A stretch of DNA of 64,000 nt from Paracoccaceae bacterium (lineage in GTDB: Bacteria > Pseudomonadota > Alphaproteobacteria > Rhodobacterales > Rhodobacteraceae). A program made the position numbers and the translations under genes. Below the pieces are notes generated by a model. That model saw nothing but the letters and a program-made list of their open reading frames with translations. It was not told where the DNA came from and searched no databases. Every line of letters starts with the position of its first letter. The stretch's first letter is position 1. The stretch is from positions 33,047 to 97,046 of the forward strand of contig WOUW01000008.1 of NCBI GenBank assembly GCA_009773055.1. Direction: 5' to 3'. This document shows, piece after piece, positions 1-7,837 of this stretch.

Positions 1-2191
1 GTCGAAGCCTATCTCGCCCGTCGCGCTCTGGACTATCTGGTGGGCTTCACGCTTTCCCCCGTCCTCTGGCGCAAACTTCCGGGCGCGAAGTCCGCAGGCC
101 GCGTGCAATCCGTCTGCCTCCGCCTGATCGTTGAGCGGGAAATGGAGATCGAGGCCTTCAAGGCCCAGGAATACTGGACCGTCAAGGCGGTCTTCCGCAC
201 CCCGAGGGGGCAAGAGTTCGAGGCCGGCATGGTCACCCTTGGCGGCAAGAAGCTGACCAAGTTCGATATCCCTACCGCCACGGCCGCCGAGCTTGCTGTT
301 CAGGCCGGAAAATCCCGCGATTTCAAGGTTCTGGCGGTGGAATCGAAACCTGCGGCCCGCAATCCCTGGCCGCCCTTCATGACTTCGACCCTTCAGCAAG
401 AAGCGAGCCGGAAGTATGGCTTGGGCGCCAAACAGTGCATGAATGCAGCGCAACGCCTGTATGAGGCGGGGCATATCACCTACATGCGGACCGACGGCAT
501 CGACATGGCCCCCGAAGCCGTGATGGCGACGCGCGGCGAAATCGACAAGCGGTTCGGCAAGGCCTACGTTCCGGATTCTGTACAAGAACAAGGCCAAGAA
601 TGCTCAGGAAGCACATGAATGCATCCGGCCGACCGACATGGGCGTCGGGCCCGATAAAATCCGGGTCGAGGACGACCAGCGCAAGCTTTACGACCTGATC
701 TGGAAACGCACCATCGCCAGCCAGATGGCCGCGGCTCGGCTAGAGCGGACGGCGGTCGACATCACCTCGCCGGATGGCCAGGTCGGGTTCAGGGCCAACG
801 GACAGGTCGTTCTTTTTGACGGATATCTCAAGGTCTACGACCAGGGCCGCGATGACCGGCAAGATGGCGACGAAGACGAGGAAGGCCGCCTGCCGCAACT
901 GATGCAGGGCGAGGCTCTGGACAAAGGCGCTGTCACCCCGGACCAGCATTTCACGCAGCCCCCGCCGCGCTATACCGAAGCGACGCTGGTGAAGCGGATG
1001 GAAGAGCTGGGGATCGGGCGACCGTCGACCTATGCCTCGATTCTGACCACGATCGTCGACCGGGAATATGTCCGCAAGGACAAGAATCGCCTGTTCCCGG
1101 AAGACAAGGGGCGGCTCGTGACGGCTTTCCTGTCGAACTTCTTCCACCGCTATGTTGAATACGACTTCACCGCCGACCTTGAGGCCGAACTGGACGACGT
1201 TTCGGCCGGAGACCGCGATTACAAGGACGTGCTGACCCGGTTCTGGCGGGATTTCAGCGCGGCGGTGGCCGAAACGGCTGACCTGCGGATCGGCGAGGTG
1301 CTGGAGAAACTGGACGAATTCCTCGCTCCCCATCTTTACCCGGCGCGGGCAGATGGTAGCGACCCGAGGGTCTGCCCGACCTGTGGGTCCGGGCGTCTTC
1401 ACTTGAAGACCGCGCGGTCGGGCGGGGCTTTCATCGGCTGCGGCAACTATCCGGAGTGTCGGTATACCCGGCCCTTGGCGGGGGATGCCGAGTCAGTGGC
1501 CTCGGATGGGCGCATCCTGGGGCAGGATGAAAACGGGGTGGAGATCAGCCTGCGCGCGGGCCGGTTCGGCCCATACGTCCAGCGGGGCGAGGCGTCGGAG
1601 GCCAATCCGAAGCCGGACCGGGCGAGCCTGCCGAAGGGGTGGACGCCGGATGGGCTGACGCTGGAACGGGCATTGGCGCTGTTGTCCCTGCCGCGCGAGG
1701 TGGGCAAGCACCCGGAAGATGGGGTGCTGGTTGAGGCCGGGATCGGGCGGTTCGGGCCCTATGTGAAGCATGGGTCGGTCTATGCCAACATTCCGGACGT
1801 GGAGGAGGTCTTCACCATCGGGATGAACCGGGCGATGGAAGTGCTGGCTCAGAAGGCCACGCGGGGCGGAAGGGCGGCTCCGGCGGGGCCGCTTCGGACC
1901 CTTGGGGCGCATCCGGACGGGGGTGAGGTCCAGGTGATGCCGGGCAAATACGGGCCCTATGTGAAGTGGGAGAAGGTCAACGCGACCCTGCCGAAGGGGG
2001 TGGAGCCTGAGGCGGTCACGCTGGAGGAGGCTCTGGTTCTGATCTCCGAGAAAGCCGGGAAGTCGGGGGGCAAGAAGAAGGCTGCGCCGAAAAGGGCGGC
2101 CGCACCGAAGGCTGCGGTGGCCAAGAAGGCTGCCCCGAAGAAGGCGGCAGCGAAGAAGGCTCCGGCGAAAAAGGTTGCCGCGAAGGCTTGA
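1..2191 (+). CDS. topA: DNA topoisomerase I (TopA), 5'-partial, frameshifted near base 580
   Basis: Type IA topoisomerase that relaxes negatively supercoiled DNA through a transient 5'-phosphotyrosine. The start lies before the window. Visible parts in order: the AGRVQS motif at about 94-111; the active-site Tyr in ITYMRTDG, whose codon is 481-483; the domain ending with the GRPSTYA motif near 1015; a Cys4 zinc-ribbon-like segment (CPTCGSG to CGNYPEC) at about 1375-1460; and repeated GRFGPYV segments. A Lys/Ala-rich tail at about 2068-2188 probably contacts DNA. Frame 1 is open to 618, but the homologous reading continues in frame 2 from about 581 (YKNKAKNAQEAHE). The frame therefore changes at 577-581, most simply by loss of 2, 5 or 8 bases. 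Because the gene is normally needed for growth, a sequencing or assembly error is more likely than a true pseudogene. Confidence 0.93.
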
Positions 2192-2212
2192 GGCTGTCCA
2201 CGGTGGGCAGCC
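2192..2212 (+). terminator. Hairpin directly after topA
   Basis: A 9-bp stem (GGCTGTCCA / TGGGCAGCC, one T-G wobble) with a 3-nt loop begins on the base after the topA stop codon. It has no T-run. A similar GGCTGCCC / GGGCAGC hairpin follows mcm at 20024. Confidence 0.5.
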
Positions 2213-2226
2213 GAGGCCAGTCCTGC

Positions 2227-2267
2227 AAAATCAACGGCTTGGCCGTGGACATTTACCGGATCTTAAC
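2227..2267 (+). repeat. Dispersed intergenic repeat, copy 1
   Basis: A 41-bp stretch matching the copy at 20058 at about 31 of 41 positions. Shared blocks include AATCAA, TTGGC, CATT and TCTTAAC. It sits just downstream of the topA hairpin. See the finding on the repeat family. Confidence 0.5.
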
Positions 2268-2300
2268 AAGCGCCCACAGCGCAACGGGCGGGCTGGACCA

Positions 2301-2348
2301 AATTCCTTACTCAAGGAATTTTCCAAGAATCTTACCTGAAATTCTTGG
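2301..2348. repeat. Two tandem AT-rich inverted repeats between topA and choV
   Basis: First hairpin: AATTCCTT-actc-AAGGAATT (2301-2320), a perfect 8-bp stem. Second hairpin: CCAAGAAT, a 10-nt loop, then ATTCTTGG (2323-2348), also a perfect 8-bp stem. They end 2 bp before the choV stop codon in a convergent intergenic region. They may act as terminators for choV (minus) or topA (plus), although neither has a clean T-run. Confidence 0.5.
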
Positions 2349-2350
2349 CT

Positions 2351-3382
2351 TTAGCCGCGCGGGTTGATCAGCTTCGCCATCAATCCGGCTGTCCGCACCA
2401 TCCCGAGGTTCCGGCCGTTTTCTGTCACCACCAGCTCGGCCACGCCCTTGGACATCAGGTCCATGATGTCCTTGACCGGGGTTTCGGCGGGCAGCTCGTG
2501 CGCATGAGCCGAAGCCTCGCCCGGCTCCATCACATCACGCGCGGTCAGGACACCCAGCGGGTTCATATGGGCCACGAAGTCGGCCACATACTCTGAAACC
2601 GGGTTGGCGATGATCTCGCGCGCCGTGCCGCACTGGACGATCCGGCCGCCCTCCATCAGCGCGATGCGGTTACCTATCTTGAAGGCCTCATCGAGGTCGT
2701 GGCTGACGAAGACGATGGTGCGCTTGAGCTTGGCTTGCAGGTCCAGAAGCTCGTCCTGCAGCTTTGAGCGGATCAAGGGGTCTAGCGCCGAGAAGGGCTC
2801 GTCCATCAAGAGGATCGGGGCATCGGTGACGAAGGCGCGGGCGAGGCCAACGCGCTGTTGCATGCCGCCGGAGAGGTCGCCGACCTTGCGTTCAGCCCAT
2901 TGGCTTAGGTTCACCAGCTCCAGTTGGGCGTCAACTTTTGGTTTCCGCGCTTCTGGCGACATGCCGGCAAGCTCCAGCCCCAGGCCGACGTTTTCGCGGA
3001 CGGACCGCCAGGGCAGCAGACCGAATTGCTGAAAGACCATCGCGATGCGGGTCGCGCGCAGGCGGCGCAGGGTTTCGGGGTTTGCCTTGGTGACCGAGAC
3101 CATCCTGTCGTTCTCAAGCACCCGCACTTCGCCCCGGACGACGGGGTTCAGCGCGTTGACCCCGCGCAGAAGCGTGGACTTGCCGGACCCGGAAAGCCCC
3201 ATGAGAACAAGGATTTCGCCCTCGGCCACGGTCAGGGAACAGTCGTGGACGCCTAGCACTTGTCCGGTGGCCTGCTGCACCTCTTGCCGGGTCTTGCCCT
3301 GATCCATCAGGGGCAGGGCGCGGTCCGGGTTGTCGCCAAAGACGATGGAGACCTTGTCGAATTCAACGGCAGCGCGGCTCAT
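2351..3382 (-). CDS. choV: Choline/betaine ABC transporter ATP-binding protein (ChoV/ProV)
   Basis: ATPase of a type I quaternary-amine importer, energising uptake through ChoW. The 343-residue protein has Walker A (GLSGSGKST), the signature LSGGMQQR and Walker B (ILLMDEPFSALD), followed by the switch His in VSHD. An extended C-terminal region after about residue 270 resembles the regulatory tail of ProV proteins. The start at 3382 overlaps the choW stop by 4 bp (ATGA), which indicates translational coupling. The aromatic-box residues of the neighbouring ChoX argue for choline rather than proline. It could transport other betaines. Confidence 0.92.
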   Translation of the reverse strand: MSRAAVEFDKVSIVFGDNPDRALPLMDQGKTRQEVQQATGQVLGVHDCSLTVAEGEILVLMGLSGSGKSTLLRGVNALNPVVRGEVRVLENDRMVSVTKANPETLRRLRATRIAMVFQQFGLLPWRSVRENVGLGLELAGMSPEARKPKVDAQLELVNLSQWAERKVGDLSGGMQQRVGLARAFVTDAPILLMDEPFSALDPLIRSKLQDELLDLQAKLKRTIVFVSHDLDEAFKIGNRIALMEGGRIVQCGTAREIIANPVSEYVADFVAHMNPLGVLTARDVMEPGEASAHAHELPAETPVKDIMDLMSKGVAELVVTENGRNLGMVRTAGLMAKLINPRG

Positions 3383-4209
3383 TTCGACACCCTCAGCATG
3401 CGGTCGAGAAGAATTGCCACCACCACGATGATGAAGCCGGATTCGAAGCCGAGCGCGGTGTTGACGCTGTTCAGCGCACGCACGACCGGCACGCCAAGGC
3501 CGTTGGCACCGACGAGCGCGGCGATGACGACCATCGAGAGCGACAGCATGATGGTCTGGTTCAAGCCCGCCATGATCTGCGGCATGGCCCAGGGAAGCTC
3601 GACCTTCCAAAGCCGCTGCTTCGGGGTGGCCCCAAAGGCGGTGGCGGCTTCCAGAAGTGCCATGGGGGTGGAGGAGACACCAAGATGGGTCAGCCGAATC
3701 GGCGCGGGCAGGACGAAGATCACCGTGGCGATCAGGCCGGGGACCATGCCAAGGCCGAAGAAGACGATGGCCGGGATCAGGTAGACGAAGGTTGGCAGGG
3801 TCTGCATCAGGTCGAGGATCGGGACAATGGCGGTGTAAAGCCGGGGGCGGTGCGCGGCAGCGATCCCAATCGGTACGCCAAGGCCCATGCAGACCACGCA
3901 AGCCGACAGGATCAGGGTCAGGCTTTCAGTGGTTTCCTCCCAGTATCCCTGGTTCAGGATGAAGAGAAAGCCGAGAAAGACGCCAAGGCACACCTTCCAG
4001 CTGCGCTGCAGATACCAGGTCAGAGCCACGAACAGGGCCACGAGAATCAGCGGGTGCGGGGCTTGAAGCAGCCACAGGATGCCCTCGATCATCGCTTCCA
4101 TGACGGTCGAAATGGCATCAAAGAGCGGCGAGAGGTTGTCCTTCATCCAGTCGAAGATGGTCTTCGCCACCTTGCCGACCGGGATCTTGTAATCCGTCAG
4201 CCAGTCCAT
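3379..4209 (-). CDS. choW: Choline ABC transporter permease (ChoW/ProW)
   Basis: Inner-membrane permease of 276 residues with about six transmembrane segments. It has the EAA-type cytoplasmic loop that contacts the ATPase (around GATPKQRLWKVELP). The amphipathic N-terminus (DWLTDYKIPVGK) is typical of ProW-like permeases. It is the middle gene of choX-choW-choV: it overlaps choV by 4 bp and is separated from choX by 57 bp that contain a hairpin. The family imports glycine betaine, choline or proline betaine; choline is inferred from the linked betIA genes and ChoX. Confidence 0.92.
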   Translation of the reverse strand: MDWLTDYKIPVGKVAKTIFDWMKDNLSPLFDAISTVMEAMIEGILWLLQAPHPLILVALFVALTWYLQRSWKVCLGVFLGFLFILNQGYWEETTESLTLILSACVVCMGLGVPIGIAAAHRPRLYTAIVPILDLMQTLPTFVYLIPAIVFFGLGMVPGLIATVIFVLPAPIRLTHLGVSSTPMALLEAATAFGATPKQRLWKVELPWAMPQIMAGLNQTIMLSLSMVVIAALVGANGLGVPVVRALNSVNTALGFESGFIIVVVAILLDRMLRVSK

Positions 4210-4235
4210 GCTGTCCCCCTGGTCGGAACGAAAGC

Positions 4236-4259
4236 GGCCCCGGGTTGGTCCCCGGGGCC
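4236..4259 (-). terminator. Hairpin between choX and choW
   Basis: A perfect 9-bp GC stem (GGCCCCGGG / CCCGGGGCC) with a 6-nt loop in the choX-choW gap. No strong T-run follows on the minus strand. It probably stabilises the choX mRNA or attenuates choWV, giving excess binding protein. Confidence 0.6.
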
Positions 4260-4266
4260 TTCTTGA

Positions 4267-5196
4267 TTACTGAAGCGCGGCTGTCACGGCAGCCTTGGCG
4301 TCGCCGCCGTCCTTGGTGGTCACGCCGTCGAGCCAGGGCTCCCATGCGGTCGGATTGGCGGCCAGCCAGGCCTTCGCGGCATCGCGCGGGTCTTCGCCGT
4401 CGTTCAGGATCTTGCCCATGATCTCGTTTTCCATGGCCAGCGAGAACGACAGGTTCTGCAGAAGTTTGCCCTGGTTCGGGCATTCCGCGACATAGCCCGC
4501 ACGGACGTTGGTATCGACGACGGCGCCGCCGAAGTTGGGGCCGAAGTAGTCGTCGCCGCCGGTCAGGTAGGTCATCTTGAAGTTGGCGTTCATCGGATGC
4601 GGTTCCCAGCCGAGGAAGATGATCGGCTCGCCAGCCTCGGACTTCTTGGCAACCTCGGCCAGCATCCCCTGTTCGGAGGATTCCACGACTTCAAAGCCGT
4701 CAAGTCCGAAGGGGCCCGAGGCGATCATGTCAAGGATCAGGCGGTTGCCGTCGTTGCCGGGCTCGATCCCGTAGATCTGGCCTTCCAGCGCGTCCTTGTG
4801 GGTGGCAATGTCCTTGAAATCAGCGATGCCAAGGGCGGCCCCGGCTTCGTTGGTGGCCAGCGTGTATTTCGCGCCTTCCAGGTTCGTGCGGACGGTTTCG
4901 ACCTTGCCTGCATCACGGTGCGGGGCGAGGTCGGCCTCCATCGTCGGCATCCAGTTGCCGAGGAACACGTCGACGTCGCCCTCGGCCAGGCCGGTGTAGG
5001 TGACGGGGACGGAGAGGACCTTGATTTCGGTCTCATAGCCCAAGGCCTCGGCGACAAGCGCGGTCGCGGCGGTGGTGGCGGTGATGTCGGTCCAGCCGAC
5101 GTCGGAGAAGACAATCTTGTCGCAGCCTTCGGCGAAGGCGGACCCTGCCAGCGCGAAGGTGACAGCAGTGGTCAGAAGGGTTGAACGGATGGTCAT
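4267..5196 (-). CDS. choX: Choline ABC transporter substrate-binding protein (ChoX)
   Basis: Periplasmic binding protein of 309 residues with a Sec signal peptide (about residues 1-22, cleavage after AFA). The aromatic cage described for Sinorhizobium meliloti ChoX (Trp43, Trp90, Tyr119, Trp205) has clear counterparts at Trp35 (GWTDI), Trp82 (GNWMP), Tyr111 (AKYTL) and Trp198 (GWEPHPM). This supports choline or acetylcholine binding. It is first in the choXWV operon and is transcribed divergently from betI across an 87-bp region holding a palindromic operator candidate, so BetI probably controls both sides. Confidence 0.93.
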   Translation of the reverse strand: MTIRSTLLTTAVTFALAGSAFAEGCDKIVFSDVGWTDITATTAATALVAEALGYETEIKVLSVPVTYTGLAEGDVDVFLGNWMPTMEADLAPHRDAGKVETVRTNLEGAKYTLATNEAGAALGIADFKDIATHKDALEGQIYGIEPGNDGNRLILDMIASGPFGLDGFEVVESSEQGMLAEVAKKSEAGEPIIFLGWEPHPMNANFKMTYLTGGDDYFGPNFGGAVVDTNVRAGYVAECPNQGKLLQNLSFSLAMENEIMGKILNDGEDPRDAAKAWLAANPTAWEPWLDGVTTKDGGDAKAAVTAALQ

Positions 5197-5220
5197 GCAG
5201 GCTCCCCATGTTTTTTGTTG

Positions 5221-5234
5221 ATTGACGAGTCAAT
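5221..5234. promoter_or_regulatory. Candidate BetI operator between choX and betI
   Basis: A perfect inverted repeat ATTGAC-GA-GTCAAT in the choX-betI divergent region, 25 bp upstream of choX and 49 bp upstream of the chosen betI start. TetR-family BetI usually represses by binding such a site, with choline as inducer. The assignment rests on position and symmetry only. Confidence 0.6.
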
Positions 5235-5283
5235 AAACTTCGCCCTACTTCGGTTTGGCAAGAGTTTTTTGGGGCCACACCGA

Positions 5284-5865
5284 ATGCCGAAGCTTGGGAT
5301 GGAGCCTATCCGCAAGGCCGCGCTGGTAAAAGCCACGATTGTCGAGATCGGCAGGGTGGGGTCCTTGGACGTGACGGTGAGCCAGATCGCCAAACGGGCG
5401 GGCATGTCCTCGGCGTTGGCGCACCACTATTTCGGGTCGAAGGAAGAGATGTTTCTGGCCGCGATGCGCCACATCATGACGCTTTATGGCGCGGAAGTGC
5501 GGGGTGCTTTGGCGGTGGCCGATGGGCCGGAGGGGCGGATTCGGGCGGTGCTGCGGGCGTCGTTCAGCCCCGGCAACTTCCGGCGCGAGGCGGTGGGGGC
5601 CTGGCTGAACTTCTGGGTGCTGGCGCAGTCGGTGCCCGAGGCGAAGCGGCTGCTGGCGATCTATCAGGGGCGACTGCGCTCGAACCTGGTGGCGGGGTTG
5701 CGACCGCTGGCCGGGGACCGTGCCGAGGCTATCGCCGAATCGCTGGGGGCGCTGATCGACGGGCTTTACCTGCGCGAGGTGCTGAAGTCGGGCGCGCCGG
5801 ACGGGGTGGCGGCAGTTGCGCTGGCGCTGCGACATCTGGAAGCCGAACTGGTGCGGGGAGCCTGA
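5284..5865 (+). CDS. betI: Choline-responsive repressor BetI (TetR family)
   Basis: TetR-type regulator of 193 residues. The start at 5284 (MPKLGMEPIRKAAL) is preferred over an upstream ATG at 5215 because BetI proteins begin at this motif and the result matches the family length (about 195 aa). The helix-turn-helix lies at about residues 25-50 (VSQIAKRAGMSSALAHHYFGSK). The C-terminal region would bind choline. It is followed after 3 bp by betA, and its product probably represses both betIA and choXWV. Confidence 0.93.
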   Translation: MPKLGMEPIRKAALVKATIVEIGRVGSLDVTVSQIAKRAGMSSALAHHYFGSKEEMFLAAMRHIMTLYGAEVRGALAVADGPEGRIRAVLRASFSPGNFRREAVGAWLNFWVLAQSVPEAKRLLAIYQGRLRSNLVAGLRPLAGDRAEAIAESLGALIDGLYLREVLKSGAPDGVAAVALALRHLEAELVRGA

Positions 5866-5868
5866 GCG

Positions 5869-7518
5869 ATGCACGCGGATTTTGTGATCGTCGGCGCGGG
5901 ATCTGCGGGCTGCGCGATGGCATACCGGCTGGCCGAGGCGGGCAAGCGGGTTGTGGTGATTGAACACGGCGGGTCGGACGCGGGGCCGTTCATCCAGATG
6001 CCGGGGGCCTTGAGCTACCCGATGAACATGGGGATCTACGACTGGGGGTTCGCGACCGAGCCCGAGCCGCATCTGGGTGGTCGGCGGCTTGCGACGCCGC
6101 GGGGCAAGGTGATCGGGGGATCGTCCAGCATCAACGGGATGGTCTATGTCCGGGGCCACGCACGGGACTTCGACACCTGGGCCGAGATGGGGGCGGATGG
6201 CTGGGCCTATGCCGATGTTCTCCCGTATTTCAAACGGATGGAGCATTCGCACGGCGGGTCGGGGCCGGAGTTCCGGGGGACGGACGGACCGCTTCATGTC
6301 TCGCGGGGCAAGCGGGAGAATCCGCTGTTCGACGCCTTCATCAAGGCGGGCGAGCAGGCGGGCTATCCGGTCACGCAGGACTACAACGGCCAGCAGCAAG
6401 AGGGATTTGGCCCCTTCGAGGCGACGATCTACAAGGGGCGGCGCTGGTCGGCGGCGAATGCTTACCTCAAGCCCGCGATGGCGGGGGGGAATGTTCATAT
6501 CGTCCGGGGCTTCGCCCGCAAGGTGGTGATGGAGGGCAAGCGCGCGGTCGGGGTCGAGGTTGACACACGGGCAGGTCGGCAGGTGATCCGGGCGGGGCGC
6601 GAGGTGATCCTGGCGGCCTCGTCGATCAACTCGCCGAAGCTGCTGATGCTGTCGGGGATCGGGCCTGCGGCGCACCTTAAGGAGCATGGGATCGAGGTGG
6701 TGGCGGACCGTCCCGGCGTGGGGGCAAACCTGCAGGACCATCTGGAGATCTACATGCAGTTTGCGGCCAGCCAGCCGATAACCCTTTACAAATACTGGAA
6801 TCTTTGGGGAAAGGCCTGGGTCGGCGCGCAATGGCTGCTAACGGGAACGGGCCTGGGCGCGTCGAACCAGTTCGAGGCTTGTGCCTTCATCCGGTCCAAA
6901 GCCGGAGTCGAATACCCCGACATTCAGTATCACTTCCTGCCAATCGCCGTGCGCTATGACGGCAAGACGGTAGCGGAAGGGCACGGGTTCCAGGCCCATG
7001 TCGGCCCGATGCGGTCGAAGTCGCGGGGGTCGATCACCCTGCGGTCGGGCAACCCGACGGACGCGCCGGTGATCCGGTTCAACTACATGTCGGATCCTTC
7101 GGACTGGGAAGATTTTCGCACCTCGATCCGCCTCACGCGCGAGATTTTCGGGCAGGAGGCGTTCAAGCCCTACCTGCAATCCGAGCTGCAACCGGGGCCG
7201 CAGGTCGAAACCGACGACCAGCTGGACGATTTCCTGCGTGAGCACGTGGAAAGCGCCTATCACCCCTGCGGCACCGCGCGGATGGGGCGGGCCAGCGATC
7301 CGATGGCGGTGGTCGATCCGGAATGCCGGGTCATCGGGGTCGAAGGGTTGCGGGTCGCTGACAGCTCGATCTTCCCGCAGGTGACGAACGGCAACCTGAA
7401 TGCGCCGTCGATCATGACGGGCGAGAAGGCGGCGGATCATATCCTGGGGCGGTCACCACTTCCGGCGTCGAACCAGGAGCCGTGGATCAACCCGAACTGG
7501 CGGGCGTCGCAGCGCTGA
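5869..7518 (+). CDS. betA: Choline dehydrogenase BetA (GMC oxidoreductase)
   Basis: FAD-dependent oxidation of choline to betaine aldehyde, and possibly on to glycine betaine, at the inner membrane. The 549-residue protein has an N-terminal dinucleotide-binding motif (GAGSAGC, residues 8-14), the GMC signature ([14 protein letters not shown]) and the conserved His of HPCGTARMG with the downstream NGNLNAP motif. It follows betI by 3 bp. No betaine aldehyde dehydrogenase (betB) is adjacent, so that step is encoded elsewhere or done by BetA. Confidence 0.95.
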   Translation: MHADFVIVGAGSAGCAMAYRLAEAGKRVVVIEHGGSDAGPFIQMPGALSYPMNMGIYDWGFATEPEPHLGGRRLATPRGKVIGGSSSINGMVYVRGHARDFDTWAEMGADGWAYADVLPYFKRMEHSHGGSGPEFRGTDGPLHVSRGKRENPLFDAFIKAGEQAGYPVTQDYNGQQQEGFGPFEATIYKGRRWSAANAYLKPAMAGGNVHIVRGFARKVVMEGKRAVGVEVDTRAGRQVIRAGREVILAASSINSPKLLMLSGIGPAAHLKEHGIEVVADRPGVGANLQDHLEIYMQFAASQPITLYKYWNLWGKAWVGAQWLLTGTGLGASNQFEACAFIRSKAGVEYPDIQYHFLPIAVRYDGKTVAEGHGFQAHVGPMRSKSRGSITLRSGNPTDAPVIRFNYMSDPSDWEDFRTSIRLTREIFGQEAFKPYLQSELQPGPQVETDDQLDDFLREHVESAYHPCGTARMGRASDPMAVVDPECRVIGVEGLRVADSSIFPQVTNGNLNAPSIMTGEKAADHILGRSPLPASNQEPWINPNWRASQR

Positions 7519-7600
7519 TCTTTCAGGCGTTTGATCCCGGTCAAGGCCGGGACGCGCGGGGTCTTCTAGACTGCAAGGGACAGTCAAGAAGGAGAGACCG

Positions 7601-7837
7601 ATGTCGAATACCCCGCACACGCTGCACGACGATTTTCCGGCAGACGCGCAGAAGATCAGCGCCCTGAAGGCGTCGGATGCGCAATTCGCCAAGCTTCTGA
7701 CCGACTACGACGCGGTCAACGACAAGGTGCATCGGGCAGAGACGCGGCTGGATCTCGTGACCGAGACCGACGAAGAAGTGCTGCGCAAGACCCGGGCGCT
7801 GCTGAAGGACCAGATCGCGGCGGCGCTGCGAAAGTAG
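7601..7837 (+). CDS. YdcH family (DUF465) protein
   Basis: Small charged protein of 78 residues, predicted almost wholly helical (LKASDAQFAKLLTDYDAVNDKVHRAE and following). This pattern is typical of the DUF465/YdcH family, whose role is unknown. A good Shine-Dalgarno (AAGGAG) precedes the ATG. Its stop codon abuts the stop of the convergent pccR with no gap, so the two mRNAs must overlap at their 3' ends. Confidence 0.85.
   Translation: MSNTPHTLHDDFPADAQKISALKASDAQFAKLLTDYDAVNDKVHRAETRLDLVTETDEEVLRKTRALLKDQIAAALRK

Noticed and set aside
5245..6831. Long minus-strand open frame opposite betI/betA
   Set aside because: Composition is Arg/Pro/His-rich, as expected for antisense of a high-GC gene; no family similarity, and betI-betA explain the DNA fully.
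7535..7552. TCCCGG-N6-CCGGGA inverted repeat after betA
   Set aside because: Only 6 bp and no T-run; common by chance at this GC content, so not listed as a terminator.
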